From: Rhizobium sp. J15
Lineage (GTDB): Bacteria > Pseudomonadota > Alphaproteobacteria > Rhizobiales > Rhizobiaceae
DNA: 64,000 bases
Reading direction: 5' to 3'
Assembly (NCBI RefSeq): GCF_002531825.1
Contig: NZ_NWSX01000003.1
Location: 1 to 64,000 of the forward strand
The position numbers and the translations under genes are program-made. This document shows, piece after piece, positions 1 through 9,736 of this stretch. Numbering within the stretch: position 1 is the first letter of the stretch; every line of letters starts with the position of its first letter. Below the pieces are notes generated by a model. The model worked only from the letters and a program-made list of their open reading frames with translations. It was not told the origin of the DNA and did no database searches.

Positions 1-37
1 AGTGCTCGATGCCTATGGCCGTGTGCTGAACGCTTGA
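1..37 (+). CDS. 3' end of an upstream gene, probably dihydrolipoamide dehydrogenase
   Basis: Only the last 11 codons and a TGA are present (VLDAYGRVLNA). The gene enters from the left edge. The pyruvate dehydrogenase lpdA gene commonly lies upstream of lipA in rhizobia, and this tail would suit the dimerisation domain of such a protein, so lpdA is the best guess. The fragment is too short to prove it; what is directly visible is only an open frame that ends here. Confidence 0.45.
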   Translation, partial: VLDAYGRVLNA

Positions 38-92
38 TAATTTCCGGGGCCGCCCTCTTTGTCCGGGGTGGAAAAGATGAAAGGAAATCATC

Positions 93-347
93 ATGTCTAT
101 GGAGACGCAGGCGTTGCTGGTGTTTTTGCTGATTGGCCTAGTCGCGGGCTTCCTCGCTAGCCTCGTCGTCGGTGGCGGTGGTTTGATCAGGTGCCTGCTC
201 AGCGGCATCATCGGCGCCTTCGTCGGCGGCTATCTGTTCAGCACGCTCGGCATTTCGCTGGGCATTGACAACGCGCTGGTCGTGCAGATCATCCACGCTA
301 CCGTCGGCGCCATCATCGTGGTTCTGATCGCAAGGGCGGTCGCTTAG
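93..347 (+). CDS. GlsB/YeaQ/YmgE family small membrane protein
   Basis: This 84-residue protein has three hydrophobic, glycine-rich segments (about residues 8-26, 33-52 and 63-82). That is the usual size and layout of the transglycosylase-associated / GlsB/YeaQ/YmgE family of inner-membrane proteins, often linked to stress responses but without a known biochemical role. The start is supported by an AAAGGAAA ribosome site just upstream of the ATG. A second member of the same family follows after 14 bases, so the two are probably co-transcribed. Confidence 0.8.
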   Translation: MSMETQALLVFLLIGLVAGFLASLVVGGGGLIRCLLSGIIGAFVGGYLFSTLGISLGIDNALVVQIIHATVGAIIVVLIARAVA

Positions 348-361
348 GGGCAAGGGCAGGT

Positions 362-610
362 ATGGCAGGCGTGGGCTGGATTTCGGCAATCATCATCGGC
401 GGGCTTGCGGGCTGGCTGGCCGGCAAGCTGATGGATGCGCGATACGGGATTTTCCTGAACATCGTGCTCGGCATCGTCGGCTCCGTCGTCGCCACCGCGA
501 TCCTTGCCCAGTTCCATGTCCAGCTGGTTGGAGGGCGTCTCGGTTATTTCGTGACGGGTTTCCTTGGCGCCTGCCTGCTGATATTCCTTGCGCGGCTGGT
601 GCGGCGCTAG
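362..610 (+). CDS. GlsB/YeaQ/YmgE family small membrane protein, second copy
   Basis: An 82-residue, three-helix membrane protein (WISAIIIGGLAGWLAGKLM at the start, then NIVLGIVGSVVATAIL). It looks like a diverged paralogue of the gene just upstream rather than a recent duplicate. A purine-rich AAGGGCAGGT precedes the ATG. It lies directly before lipA with only 40 bases between, so it may share that transcript. Function is unknown beyond membrane location. Confidence 0.8.
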   Translation: MAGVGWISAIIIGGLAGWLAGKLMDARYGIFLNIVLGIVGSVVATAILAQFHVQLVGGRLGYFVTGFLGACLLIFLARLVRR

Positions 611-650
611 AGACGAGGCCGCGTAGGGGCGGCGGAAAGCTGATACTGCA

Positions 651-1622
651 ATGGTGACCATTCTCGACACGATCAATCCCGACGCCAAGCGCGTGCGCCA
701 TCCCGAGAAGGCGCATCGGCCGGATACGGAAGTCATGCGCAAGCCGGACTGGATCCGCGTGAAGGCGCCGACCTCGAAGGGCTATGCCGAAACGCGGGCG
801 ATCGTGAAGGAGCACAAGCTCGTCACCGTCTGCGAGGAGGCCGGCTGCCCGAATATCGGCGAGTGCTGGGACAAGAAGCACGCCACCTTCATGATCATGG
901 GCGAGATCTGTACCCGCGCCTGCGCCTTCTGCAATGTCGCCACCGGCAAGCCGAACGCCCTCGACATGGCCGAGCCCGAGAATGTCGCCAAGGCCGTCAG
1001 GGAGATGGGCCTCAGCCACGTCGTCATCACTTCGGTCGACCGTGACGACCTGGAGGACGGCGGCGCCGAACATTTCGAAAAGGTGATCTGGGCGATCCGC
1101 GCCGCTTCGCCGGCAACGACGATCGAGATCCTGACACCGGATTTCCTGAAGAAGCCCGGCGCATTGGAGCGCGTCGTCGCCGCCAAGCCCGACGTCTTCA
1201 ACCACAACATGGAAACGGTTGCCGGCAATTACCTCACGGTTCGCCCCGGCGCCCGCTATTTCCATTCCATCCGCCTGCTGCAGCGGGTGAAGGAGCTCGA
1301 CCCGACCATGTTCACCAAGTCGGGCATCATGGTCGGCCTCGGCGAGGAGCGGAATGAAGTTCTCCAGCTGATGGACGACCTGCGCACCGCCGACGTCGAT
1401 TTCCTGACGATCGGCCAATACCTGCAGCCGACCCGCAAGCACCACAAGGTCGAAAGCTTCGTCACGCCCGAGGAGTTCAAGTCCTACGAGACGGTCGCCT
1501 ATAGCAAGGGCTTCCTGATGGTGGCATCAAGCCCGCTGACCCGCTCCTCGCACCATGCCGGCGACGACTTCGCAAGGCTGAGGGCGGCGCGGGAGAAGAA
1601 GCTGCTGATCGCAGCCGAGTAG
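651..1622 (+). CDS. lipA: Lipoyl synthase
   Basis: Radical-SAM enzyme that inserts two sulfurs into protein-bound octanoate to make the lipoyl cofactor of 2-oxoacid dehydrogenases and the glycine cleavage system. At 323 residues it is full length. Both iron-sulfur cluster motifs are visible: the auxiliary cluster cysteines C61/C66/C72 ([12 protein letters not shown]) and the radical-SAM triad C87/C91/C94 (CTRACAFC). The conserved C-terminal [14 protein letters not shown] is present. Its place after a probable lpdA tail fits supply of lipoate to pyruvate dehydrogenase. A clear terminator follows the stop codon. Confidence 0.97.
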   Translation: MVTILDTINPDAKRVRHPEKAHRPDTEVMRKPDWIRVKAPTSKGYAETRAIVKEHKLVTVCEEAGCPNIGECWDKKHATFMIMGEICTRACAFCNVATGKPNALDMAEPENVAKAVREMGLSHVVITSVDRDDLEDGGAEHFEKVIWAIRAASPATTIEILTPDFLKKPGALERVVAAKPDVFNHNMETVAGNYLTVRPGARYFHSIRLLQRVKELDPTMFTKSGIMVGLGEERNEVLQLMDDLRTADVDFLTIGQYLQPTRKHHKVESFVTPEEFKSYETVAYSKGFLMVASSPLTRSSHHAGDDFARLRAAREKKLLIAAE

Positions 1623-1646
1623 GGTTCGGACCTTGCTTTTTGATCG

Positions 1647-1678
1647 AACCGCGGCGATTTTCGCCGCGGTTTTTCTTT
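1647..1678 (+). terminator. Rho-independent terminator after lipA
   Basis: An 11-bp perfect stem (AACCGCGGCGA / TCGCCGCGGTT) with a three-base TTT loop is followed by a T-rich run. It begins 25 bases after the lipA stop and is oriented to stop lipA transcription. Confidence 0.9.
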
Positions 1679-1775
1679 GAGTGGCCGACGAATCCGCTGC
1701 ACATAAGATCACGCAACGTAGCTCGCCGCTCTTCGCACGCAAGGATGCGACCGCGCACGGACACGAGGGTGTTGC

Positions 1776-2372
1776 ATGATGGACAGGAGAGCGGAGCTGC
1801 CGCTACGTCAGCAGATCACCGACCTTGATCAGGCGGCCAAGGGCATTCGTATAGCTCGGCGCATTCTCGTCGTGGGCTGCTCGGGTGGCGGGAAATCAAC
1901 TCTTTCTCTAGAGATCGCCAAGCGTTTCGGGCTTCCGTACATTTCCCTCGATCGCGACGTGTTCTGGCTTCCCGGCTGGGTGGCGCGCGACAGGTGCGAG
2001 CAAAGAAATATCATCGCCGGGCGGATCCTCGAAGAGCATTGGATCATGGACGGCACCAACCCCTCGTCCTTTGATATTCGGCTGCCGCGGACCGATTTCG
2101 TCATATGGGTCCGGATGCCACGGCTGCTGTGCATCTGGGGTGCAATCAGCCGATGGGCGAAATGGATCGGCCGCACGCGCCCGGAAATGGCCCCGGGCTG
2201 CTTTGAGAAGCTCGATTTGGAATTCCTGCGCTACATCTGGACCTTCGAAGAGAAATTTGCCCCGCGCGTCGCCGCCGGCATCGCCGAACATGGCCCCGAT
2301 GTGCCGGTTCTCCAGCTAAAATCCCGCCGCCAGATGCGCGAGCTCCTTGATCTTCTGGACCGGCCCGCTTAA
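1776..2372 (+). CDS. P-loop NTPase, adenylate kinase-like (topology modulation protein type)
   Basis: A 198-residue cytoplasmic protein with a Walker A motif near residue 34 (GCSGGGKST) followed by YISLDRDVFW, the layout of the small P-loop kinase-like family often labelled AAA family ATPase or DNA topology modulation protein (FlaR-like). Substrate is unknown. A possible GAGGGTG ribosome site lies upstream of tandem ATG codons at 1776 and 1779. It ends immediately before the next gene with no spacer, suggesting coupling. Confidence 0.75.
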   Translation: MMDRRAELPLRQQITDLDQAAKGIRIARRILVVGCSGGGKSTLSLEIAKRFGLPYISLDRDVFWLPGWVARDRCEQRNIIAGRILEEHWIMDGTNPSSFDIRLPRTDFVIWVRMPRLLCIWGAISRWAKWIGRTRPEMAPGCFEKLDLEFLRYIWTFEEKFAPRVAAGIAEHGPDVPVLQLKSRRQMRELLDLLDRPA

Positions 2373-2381
2373 GTGCCGCCT

Positions 2382-2834
2382 ATGCCGCAATTCGAAACGC
2401 ACCGTTCCGTCCCGCACACACCCGACCAGATGTTCGACCTCGTTGCCGATGTCGAGCGCTATCCGGAATTCCTGCCGCTCTGCGAGGCGCTGGTCGTCAA
2501 GAGCCGCCGGGAGCGCGATGGCAGGATCCTGCTCGTCGCCGACATGACGGTCGGCTACAAGGCGATCCGGGAAACCTTCACGACACAGGTGCTGCTGAAC
2601 CGGGCCGAACGCGTCATCGAGGTCAAATATATCGATGGCCCGTTCAAATATCTCGACAATCGTTGGCACTTCGCCGAGACGCCGTCCGGCGGCTGCACCA
2701 TCGATTTCTTCATCGACTACGAGTTCAAGAGCCGCATCCTCGGCGCTTTGATGGGCTCGATGTTCGATCGGGCCTTCCGCATGTTCACCGAGGCCTTCGA
2801 GACGCGCGCAAGCAAGATCTACGCTCCGGTTTGA
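2382..2834 (+). CDS. COQ10/RatA-type START-domain protein (ubiquinone-binding / polyketide cyclase fold)
   Basis: About 150 residues with the hallmark N-terminus HTPDQMFDLVADVERYPEFLPLCEAL, which identifies the COQ10 / RatA branch of the SRPBCC (START) superfamily. Family members bind ubiquinone and help respiration; the enterobacterial relative RatA is described as blocking ribosome association. A COQ10-like role is more likely in an alphaproteobacterium. The start is taken at the ATG at 2382; a GTG at 2373, directly after the upstream stop, is an in-frame alternative adding three residues. No strong ribosome site is visible. Confidence 0.85.
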   Translation: MPQFETHRSVPHTPDQMFDLVADVERYPEFLPLCEALVVKSRRERDGRILLVADMTVGYKAIRETFTTQVLLNRAERVIEVKYIDGPFKYLDNRWHFAETPSGGCTIDFFIDYEFKSRILGALMGSMFDRAFRMFTEAFETRASKIYAPV

Positions 2835-2841
2835 GCGACCT

Positions 2842-3345
2842 CTATCTGCCTGAAAAGAGCGAGCGCACGATGTCCAGCGCCGTCCGGATTGTCGCCAGCC
2901 GAACTTCGCTGCGGCCGATGTCGCCATAGAGCATTTTTCGGTGAATGAGCGCGCCGGTGCGCGATTTGGCGGCGAGATGCACGAGGCCGACCGGCTTTTC
3001 CGCCGATCCGCCGCCGGGGCCGGCAATGCCGGTGACGGCAACGGCGATGTCTGCGCGCGAGCGGAAGAGGGCGCCGTGCGCCATCTGCCGCGCGGTCTCC
3101 TCGGAGACCGCTCCGAAGCGGATGAGCGTTGCTTCCTGTACGCCGAGCAGCTCGATCTTCGCCGTGTTCGTATAGGTGACGAAGCCGCGATCGACGACGG
3201 CCGATGAGCCGGATATCTCGGTCAGCGCGCTTGATATCAGCCCGCCGGTGCAGGATTCGGCGGTGGAGATCATCAGCCCGGCGGCGGTGAAGTCACGGAT
3301 GATCGCCTCGGCCGCCGAAACTATATCCCGCGGAAACAGGCTCAT
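2842..3345 (-). CDS. cinA: CinA family protein, nicotinamide-nucleotide amidohydrolase domain
   Basis: A 167-residue protein consisting of the CinA C-terminal domain only (ISTAESCTGGLISSALTEISGSS, then VTGIAGPGGGSAEKPVG). This domain deamidates nicotinamide mononucleotide in NAD salvage; the N-terminal domain of long CinA proteins is absent, as is usual in Proteobacteria. Its ATG overlaps the ispDF stop as TGATG, with GGAGG correctly spaced, so it is probably translationally coupled. It converges on the RatA-type gene with only 7 bases between the two stops. Confidence 0.92.
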   Translation of the reverse strand: MSLFPRDIVSAAEAIIRDFTAAGLMISTAESCTGGLISSALTEISGSSAVVDRGFVTYTNTAKIELLGVQEATLIRFGAVSEETARQMAHGALFRSRADIAVAVTGIAGPGGGSAEKPVGLVHLAAKSRTGALIHRKMLYGDIGRSEVRLATIRTALDIVRSLFSGR

Positions 3346-4562
3346 CATTTCCTCCCGCGATAGACGACGGTCGCCGTCGCGATCGCCGCAATGCCTTCGC
3401 GCCGGCCGACGAAGCCGATCGTCTCGTTGGTGGTCGCCTTGACCGAGCAGCGCTCGATATCGATGCCGAGATATTCCGAAAGCTTCGCCCGCATGGCCTC
3501 GCGATGCGGCCCGACCTTCGGCGCCTCGGCGATCAGCGAGACATCGGCATTCATGATCGTGCCGCCGCGCTCGCGCACGATCCGGGCGGCATGCTCGATG
3601 AAAATGCGCGAAGCCGCGCCCTTCCATTGCGGGTCGGATGGCGGGAAATGGTCGCCGATATCGCCGGCGCCGCAGGTGGCGAGCAGGGCGTCCGTCAGCG
3701 CATGCAGGGCGACGTCGGCATCGGAGTGCCCCTTGAGCTTCTGATCGTGAGGAATGAAGACGCCGCAGAGGGTGACGCCGTCGCCGGCTTCGAGCTGGTG
3801 CACGTCGTAGCCGTTGCCGGTACGAACATCGGGAAGCGGCGGCGCCGAGAGCTTGTCGTCGGCCTTGGCGATATCGCTTTTGACGGTTAGCTTGACGTTG
3901 TCTGCCGTGCCTTCGACGATCGTCACCGGAATGCCCATCCATTCCGCGATCGAGGCGTCGTCGGTGAAATCGCTGCGCCCGCTCGCCGCCGCCTTCTCGT
4001 GCGCATCGAGAATCGCTTCGAAGGCGAAGGATTGCGGCGTCTGCGCCGCGTAGAGCTGCTCGCGCGAAACCGTCGTCAAGATGGTGCCGGCGCTGTCGGC
4101 GCGTTTCAGCGTATCGGTGACGGGCATGACCGGCAGGACCGCCGGTGCTCCATCGCCGAGGCTCTCGGCAATGCGGTCGAGAAGCACATGATCGAAGAAG
4201 GGGCGCACGGCATCGTGGATCAGCACATGGCTGACGTGCTTGTCCTTGAGATACCGAAGGCCGGCGAGCACGGATTGCTGCCGGGTCGCGCCACCGAGCA
4301 CCGTTTCGATCGGCGTTGCCGAAACGATGTGGCGGAAGGCTCTCGCAAACAGCGCCTCGTCGTCGGGATGGATGACGACGACGATCTGCCCGGCCGGTTC
4401 CCATGTCACGAAGTTTTCAAGCGTATGCGCGATAACCGGCTTGCCGCCGATCATGCGATATTGCTTCGGGCCTTCCGTCGAGGCTCCTGCACGCTCGCCG
4501 CGGCCGGCGGCGACGATGACAATTCCGGCCGATATTGGTTGCTTGGACGGCATTTGCAGCAT
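3345..4562 (-). CDS. ispDF: Bifunctional IspD/IspF isoprenoid enzyme
   Basis: A 405-residue fusion acting twice in the MEP pathway to isopentenyl diphosphate. The N-terminal half is the MEP cytidylyltransferase ([11 protein letters not shown] near residue 18, HDAVRPF near 115). The C-terminal half is the 2-C-methylerythritol 2,4-cyclodiphosphate synthase ([29 protein letters not shown], with metal-binding Asp and His). Fusion of the two is typical of alphaproteobacteria. Start candidates are 4562 (MLQMPS) and 4553; I prefer 4562. An open frame continues upstream antisense to dusB but does not resemble IspD. Confidence 0.96.
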   Translation of the reverse strand: MLQMPSKQPISAGIVIVAAGRGERAGASTEGPKQYRMIGGKPVIAHTLENFVTWEPAGQIVVVIHPDDEALFARAFRHIVSATPIETVLGGATRQQSVLAGLRYLKDKHVSHVLIHDAVRPFFDHVLLDRIAESLGDGAPAVLPVMPVTDTLKRADSAGTILTTVSREQLYAAQTPQSFAFEAILDAHEKAAASGRSDFTDDASIAEWMGIPVTIVEGTADNVKLTVKSDIAKADDKLSAPPLPDVRTGNGYDVHQLEAGDGVTLCGVFIPHDQKLKGHSDADVALHALTDALLATCGAGDIGDHFPPSDPQWKGAASRIFIEHAARIVRERGGTIMNADVSLIAEAPKVGPHREAMRAKLSEYLGIDIERCSVKATTNETIGFVGRREGIAAIATATVVYRGRK

Positions 4563-4703
4563 AAATCCCCGAAAGATCCGGAATTGACCCGAGTGCTCTA
4601 ACGTCTTGCTTTGGCCTTTTCCAGCATCTGCCCGAAAAATATCGATTTCGATCCCAGCCCTCTTGGCAAGCCGCGGAACAATGGCTAAAAATAATGCAGT
4701 TCT

Positions 4704-5723
4704 ATGGTGTGCCCGAAAGATAATCAGTTGATTTCCAAGGACCTCGCAGCGCCTTTCCGAATCGGACCTGTCTCCGTGCGGAACCGCGTCGTGCTCGCGC
4801 CAATGTCCGGCGTCACGGACATGCCCTTTCGCGAGCTTGCCTGGCGCTTCGGCGCTGGCCTCGTGGTCACGGAAATGGTGGCGAGCCGCGAACTGGTCAA
4901 CGACACGGCCGAATCCTGGTCGCGGCTCAGGGCCGCCGGTTTCCGGCCGCATATGGTGCAGCTTGCGGGCCGCGAGGCCCATTGGATGGCGGAGGCGGCA
5001 AAGATCGCCGCCGGCCATGGCGCCGATATCATCGACATCAACATGGGCTGTCCGGCAAAGAAGGTGATCGGCGGTTATTCCGGCTCGGCGCTGATGCGCG
5101 ATCCCAATCACGCGCTCGGTCTCATCGAAGCGACGGTCAAGGCCGTCGACATCCCGGTGACGCTGAAGATGCGCCTCGGTTGGGATGAGAATTCGATCAA
5201 CGCACCCGATATTGCGCGCCGCGCCGAAGCGGCCGGCATCCAGCTTGTGACCATCCATGGGCGTACCCGCATGCAATTTTACGAAGGCCGCGCCGATTGG
5301 GATGCGATCCGCGCCGTCCGCGAGGCGATCTCCATTCCGCTGATCGCCAACGGCGATGTGGAGACTGCTGACGATGCCCAGGAAATATTGCGCCGTTCCG
5401 GCGCCGATGCCGTCATGATCGGCCGAGGTTGCCAGGGCAGGCCGTGGCATGCCGGCGTCATTGCCGGCGCGGCAGGGCCGTTGCCGGGCAAGATTGCCGA
5501 TATCGCTGTCGAACATTACCGGATGATGCTGGATTTCTACGGAGAGGCGGTGGCGATCCGCCATGCCCGCAAGCATCTCGGCTGGTATCTGGAGCGTTTC
5601 GCCCCCGATCTTGCCGGCACTGAAAAGGCCGCGATCATGACCTCGCGTGACCCGCGTGAGGTTGCCGCGCGCCTTTACGATGCGCTGAATGCAGGTGCGC
5701 TCGACAGCCGGGAGGCGGCATGA
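4704..5723 (+). CDS. dusB: tRNA-dihydrouridine synthase B (NifR3)
   Basis: A flavoenzyme of 339 residues that reduces uridines in the D-loop of tRNAs. Recognised from [21 protein letters not shown] near the N-terminus, the active-site cysteine in [19 protein letters not shown], and [16 protein letters not shown]. In rhizobia this gene (formerly nifR3) heads the ntrBC operon, as here: its stop overlaps the ntrB start as ATGA. The first ATG is used; the first few residues are uncertain because an in-frame TTG lies at 4728 and no strong ribosome site is visible. Confidence 0.95.
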   Translation: MVCPKDNQLISKDLAAPFRIGPVSVRNRVVLAPMSGVTDMPFRELAWRFGAGLVVTEMVASRELVNDTAESWSRLRAAGFRPHMVQLAGREAHWMAEAAKIAAGHGADIIDINMGCPAKKVIGGYSGSALMRDPNHALGLIEATVKAVDIPVTLKMRLGWDENSINAPDIARRAEAAGIQLVTIHGRTRMQFYEGRADWDAIRAVREAISIPLIANGDVETADDAQEILRRSGADAVMIGRGCQGRPWHAGVIAGAAGPLPGKIADIAVEHYRMMLDFYGEAVAIRHARKHLGWYLERFAPDLAGTEKAAIMTSRDPREVAARLYDALNAGALDSREAA

Positions 5724-6874
5724 CGAAGGATACGATATCTCCGCCCGATCACGCCGGCGGAACCGTCGCCATGGCCGTGCTGAACGCCATCCAGAACCCG
5801 GTCGTCATGGTCGATGAATCCGGCTTCGTCGCCTTCGCCAATTGGGAGGCGGAAGCCTTCTTCGGCGCCAGCGCCTCGCATCTGGCGCGTTACCGGATCT
5901 CGACCTTCATTCCCTTCGGCAGCCCGCTGCTTGCCCTGATCGATCAGGTGCGCGAGCGCAAGGCGCCGGTCAACGAATATCGCGTCGACCTGAGCTCGCC
6001 CCGGCTCGGCCAGGACAAGCTCGTCGATCTCTACGTCGCTCCCGTTCTCAGCGAGCCGGGCGCCGTCGTCATCGTCTTCCAGGAACGCTCGATGGCCGAC
6101 AAGATCGACCGGCAGCTGACGCATCGCGCTGCTGCCCGTTCGGTGACCGGGCTTGCGTCCATGCTGGCGCATGAGATCAAGAACCCGCTTTCGGGTATCC
6201 GCGGCGCCGCCCAGCTGCTCGAACAGTCGGCAATCGACGACGACAGGGCGCTGACCCGGCTGATCTGCGACGAGACCGACCGCATCGTCTCGCTGGTCGA
6301 TCGCATGGAGGTCTTTTCCGACGAACGTCCCGTCGATCGCATGCCGGTCAATATCCATTCCGTGCTCGATCACGTGAAGGCCGTCGCCAAGGCGGGTTTT
6401 GCCCGCAATATCCGCATTACCGAGAGCTACGACCCGTCATTGCCGGCGGTCTATGCCAATCGCGATCAGCTCGTCCAGGTCTTCCTCAATCTGGTGAAGA
6501 ACGCGGCCGAAGCGGTCGGCGACCGGCCGGACGGCGAGATCCTGCTGACGACGGCCTATCGCCCGGGCATCCGCCTTTCCGTCGCCGGCACGCGCGAAAA
6601 GATTTCGCTGCCGCTGGAATTCTGCGTCCACGACAATGGCCCCGGCGTTCCCGCCGACCTGCTGCCGCATCTGTTCGATCCCTTTATCACCACCAAGACG
6701 AACGGCAGCGGCCTCGGCCTGGCGCTGGTCGCCAAGATCATCGGCGATCACGGCGGCATCATCGAATGCGACAGCCAGAACAGCCGCACGACATTCCGCG
6801 TTCTCATGCCGGCATCGAAGGATGCCTCGCTTGAAGACGCCTCTACCGTAAGCTCGACAGGACCTTCTCGATGA
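5720..6874 (+). CDS. ntrB: Nitrogen regulation sensor kinase NtrB (GlnL)
   Basis: Cytoplasmic histidine kinase/phosphatase, 384 residues, which reads nitrogen status through PII proteins and controls NtrC. Order: PAS domain (about 18-130), H-box with phosphoacceptor H151 ([20 protein letters not shown]), N-box [14 protein letters not shown], then G1 DNGPGVP and G2 GSGLGLALV. No transmembrane segment is present. Its ATG overlaps the dusB stop and its TGA overlaps the ntrC ATG, so dusB-ntrB-ntrC is one coupled operon. Confidence 0.96.
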   Translation: MTKDTISPPDHAGGTVAMAVLNAIQNPVVMVDESGFVAFANWEAEAFFGASASHLARYRISTFIPFGSPLLALIDQVRERKAPVNEYRVDLSSPRLGQDKLVDLYVAPVLSEPGAVVIVFQERSMADKIDRQLTHRAAARSVTGLASMLAHEIKNPLSGIRGAAQLLEQSAIDDDRALTRLICDETDRIVSLVDRMEVFSDERPVDRMPVNIHSVLDHVKAVAKAGFARNIRITESYDPSLPAVYANRDQLVQVFLNLVKNAAEAVGDRPDGEILLTTAYRPGIRLSVAGTREKISLPLEFCVHDNGPGVPADLLPHLFDPFITTKTNGSGLGLALVAKIIGDHGGIIECDSQNSRTTFRVLMPASKDASLEDASTVSSTGPSR

Positions 6875-8322
6875 CAGCTACGATCCTCGTTGCAGATGAT
6901 GATGCGGCCATCCGGACCGTGCTCAACCAGGCTTTGAGCCGCGCCGGCTATGACGTTCGCATCACCTCCAACGCCGCTACCCTCTGGCGCTGGATTTCGG
7001 CGGGCGAGGGCGATCTGGTCGTCACCGATGTGGTGATGCCTGACGAAAACGCCTTCGATCTGCTGCCGCGCATCAAGAAGGCGCGTCCCGATCTGCCGGT
7101 CCTCGTCATGAGCGCGCAGAACACTTTCATGACGGCGATCAAGGCTTCCGAGAAGGGGGCCTACGACTATCTGCCGAAGCCCTTCGATCTGACCGAGCTG
7201 ATCGGCATCATCGGCCGGGCGCTCGCCGAGCCGAAGCGCAAACCCGCCAAGCTCGAAGAAGATATGCAGGACGGCATGCCGCTCGTCGGCCGCTCGGCGG
7301 CGATGCAGGAAATCTACCGCGTGCTCGCCCGCCTCATGCAGACGGACCTGACGCTGATGATCACCGGCGAATCCGGCACCGGCAAGGAGCTTGTCGCCCG
7401 CGCCCTGCATGATTATGGCAAGCGCCGCAACGGCCCCTTCGTCGCGATCAACATGGCGGCGATCCCGCGCGACCTGATCGAATCCGAGCTCTTCGGCCAT
7501 GAGAAGGGTGCCTTCACCGGCGCACAGACCCGCTCGACCGGCCGCTTCGAACAGGCCGAAGGCGGCACGCTCTTCCTCGACGAAATCGGCGACATGCCGA
7601 TGGATGCGCAGACCCGGCTGCTGCGCGTCCTGCAGCAGGGCGAATACACCACCGTCGGCGGCCGCACGCCGATCCGCACCGACGTGCGCATCGTCGCCGC
7701 CACCAACAAGGACCTGAAGCAGGCGATCAACCAGGGCCTCTTCCGTGAGGACCTCTATTACCGCCTCAACGTCGTGCCGCTGCGCCTGCCGCCGCTGCGC
7801 GACCGTGCCGAGGACATTCCCGATCTCGTGCGCCATTTCATCCAGCAGGCCGAAAAGGAGGGCCTTGGCTCCAAGCGATTCGACCAGGAAGCGCTGGAAC
7901 TGATGAAGGCCTATGCCTGGCCGGGCAACGTCCGCGAACTGGAGAACCTCATCCGCCGCCTGATGGCGCTCTATCCGCAGGATGTCATCACCCGCGAGAT
8001 CATCGATGCCGAGCTGCGCTCTGACGTGCCCGACAGCCCAATCGACAAGGGGCCGATCCGCAACGGCTCGATGACGATCGCGCAAGCCGTCGAGGAGAAT
8101 ATGCGCACCTATTTCGCAAGCTTCGGCGAAAACCTGCCGCCGCCCGGCCTCTATGACCGTGTGCTGACCGAAATGGAATATCCGCTGATTCTCGCCGCGC
8201 TCACGGCAACGCGCGGCAACCAGATCAAGGCGGCCGATCTGCTCGGCCTCAACCGCAACACCTTGCGCAAGAAGATCAGGGAATTGGGCGTCTCTGTTTA
8301 TAGAAGCTCCCGCACCGCCTGA
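6871..8322 (+). CDS. ntrC: Nitrogen regulation response regulator NtrC
   Basis: Sigma-54-dependent activator of nitrogen assimilation genes, 483 residues. Receiver domain with phosphoacceptor D53 (VVTDVVMP), AAA+ domain with Walker A GESGTGKE, the sigma-54 contact loop GAFTGA, Walker [11 protein letters not shown], and a C-terminal Fis-type helix-turn-helix ([20 protein letters not shown]). All functional motifs are intact. It starts inside the ntrB stop codon. In related rhizobia ntrYX follows directly; here about 8 kb intervenes. Confidence 0.97.
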   Translation: MTATILVADDDAAIRTVLNQALSRAGYDVRITSNAATLWRWISAGEGDLVVTDVVMPDENAFDLLPRIKKARPDLPVLVMSAQNTFMTAIKASEKGAYDYLPKPFDLTELIGIIGRALAEPKRKPAKLEEDMQDGMPLVGRSAAMQEIYRVLARLMQTDLTLMITGESGTGKELVARALHDYGKRRNGPFVAINMAAIPRDLIESELFGHEKGAFTGAQTRSTGRFEQAEGGTLFLDEIGDMPMDAQTRLLRVLQQGEYTTVGGRTPIRTDVRIVAATNKDLKQAINQGLFREDLYYRLNVVPLRLPPLRDRAEDIPDLVRHFIQQAEKEGLGSKRFDQEALELMKAYAWPGNVRELENLIRRLMALYPQDVITREIIDAELRSDVPDSPIDKGPIRNGSMTIAQAVEENMRTYFASFGENLPPPGLYDRVLTEMEYPLILAALTATRGNQIKAADLLGLNRNTLRKKIRELGVSVYRSSRTA

Positions 8323-8716
8323 AAAGAGGCGGTAGGCCCCTCGTTTGCCCACCGCCACCTCCTCCCAGTATCCGCCGCCACGGTCGGGAACAAGAATAAA
8401 TCTATCCCAGCCCCGTCACGGTTTGTATCTGCGCTGGCAAACTAAAGCGCAGTGTCATTTGACGGTCACACAGTATTTGCGAGCTATTGTTGGCTGCCCG
8501 GCAAATGTCATTGAAGTTGCTGCGCTCGCCGCCACCGCGCCTGTGGATAAGCTGTGGATAATATGTTGATGGTGCGCGGTGGTCGGTGGGCGATAACGTC
8601 CCACTTTCGCTCGGATGTTGCTAATCCGTTCTAATTCGCGCGTTGCTTCTGTCGGCTTAGTGGCGGGGGGCCATTTAGGAAATATTGCTGTGGTCTCGCA
8701 AGTGACCAGCGCCTAG
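8323..8716. other. Gene-free spacer after ntrC
   Basis: A 394-base stretch without a convincing gene. It holds an inverted GGCGGT...ACCGCC pair just after ntrC that could form a weak hairpin, and two perfect DnaA-box sequences (see separate entry). Short open frames here lack ribosome sites and recognisable content. It marks the left edge of the block that separates ntrBC from ntrYX. Confidence 0.6.
8542..8561. promoter_or_regulatory. Two tandem DnaA-box-like 9-mers
   Basis: TGTGGATAA occurs at 8542-8550 and again at 8553-8561. This is the exact reverse complement of the consensus DnaA box TTATCCACA. The copies are in direct orientation with an 11-base repeat, close to one helical turn. Whether DnaA binds here is inference; no DNA-unwinding element or origin gene is visible nearby. 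Confidence 0.5.
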
Positions 8717-9736
8717 TCAGCCATTGGAATTAACGTCTTCAGTCACCTCGGTTTCTGAGTGTCGCACAATGCATCGAAAACCCAAGTGGCTCGTCGACGT
8801 GTCGACCGGCTCAGGATGTCGTGCGGCGGGGCGATAACGGCGGCAATAGTTGGGCGCGCAAAGATGCGATCCACCCTTAATCACTTTCCGGGGAATTCTG
8901 ATTTCGGGCATGCCGGGATCATAGCTGTCACTTTCAGATGCACCGCGCGGATTTTGTGGAATCCAGCAGGCTTTGGACGCGTCGCCTTTATTCCGTGGTG
9001 AATACCAATCGGTTGTCCATTCCCACACATTGCCGATCATGTCGTACACGCCATAGCCATTCGCCGGAAATGCCCTGACTGGAGACGTCCGCTCGAAGCC
9101 GTCGTCCGCACTGTTTTGGTGTGGGAATTGTCCTTGCCAGGTGTTTGCCATGTGTCTGCCTCCAGGGGTGAGTTCGTCACCCCAGGCAAATTCGGCACCA
9201 TCGAGGCCGCCACGGGCCGCGAACTCCCATTCAGCTTCCGTTGGAAGCGATTTGTCGGCCCAGGCCGCATAGGCTGCGGCGTCCTGATACGCGACATGCA
9301 CGACAGGGTGATCGTCAAGTTTACGGATCGAACTGCCCTTTCCATACGGATGACGCCAGTTCGCGCCGAAGGTGAACGTCCACCACTTCGAAATGTCACG
9401 GAGGTCAACCGAGTGGTCCGGAGGCAAGAATACTGCGGAGCCGGCCCTGAGAAGATGTGGGAGTGCACCAGGATAATCTCTTGGATCAGGAGCTATCTCG
9501 GCAAAAGTCACGTAACCTGTGGCTTCGACGAATTCTCGAAATTGGCGGTTCGTGACCGGTGTCCGATCCACCCAAAAGCCATTGACGGTCACGCGACGCA
9601 TGGGCGCTTCCTCAGGATAGCACTTGTCTGAGCCCATCCGAAATGTGCCGCCCGGTATGTAGGCCATAGTCAATTCCCGGGGATGCGCGGCCCTCACGGC
9701 TGGCTTGCTCAAGGGCGTCTCGCCTCGTTGAAGCAT
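8717..9736 (-). CDS. Formylglycine-generating enzyme (sulfatase-modifying factor 1 family)
   Basis: FGE-sulfatase domain protein of about 339 residues. It would oxidise the active-site cysteine of type I sulfatases to formylglycine in the cytoplasm before export. Visible: MAYIPGGTFRMGSD at the domain start, LPTEAEWEFAARGG, GVYDMIGNVWEWTTDWY, and the catalytic pair in GGSHLCAPNYCRRYRPAARH, equivalent to the two redox cysteines of human SUMF1. A Cys-type sulfatase lies 3.7 kb away and is the obvious substrate. The frame stays open to an ATG at 9880, but that extension has unlike composition and no ribosome site, whereas 9736 has AAGG at suitable spacing. Confidence 0.88.
   Translation of the reverse strand: MLQRGETPLSKPAVRAAHPRELTMAYIPGGTFRMGSDKCYPEEAPMRRVTVNGFWVDRTPVTNRQFREFVEATGYVTFAEIAPDPRDYPGALPHLLRAGSAVFLPPDHSVDLRDISKWWTFTFGANWRHPYGKGSSIRKLDDHPVVHVAYQDAAAYAAWADKSLPTEAEWEFAARGGLDGAEFAWGDELTPGGRHMANTWQGQFPHQNSADDGFERTSPVRAFPANGYGVYDMIGNVWEWTTDWYSPRNKGDASKACWIPQNPRGASESDSYDPGMPEIRIPRKVIKGGSHLCAPNYCRRYRPAARHPEPVDTSTSHLGFRCIVRHSETEVTEDVNSNG

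Noticed and set aside
3345..5576. IspDF as a 743-residue protein extending into the dusB region
   Set aside because: The extra N-terminal part is antisense to dusB and unlike any IspD; the family start is near 4562.
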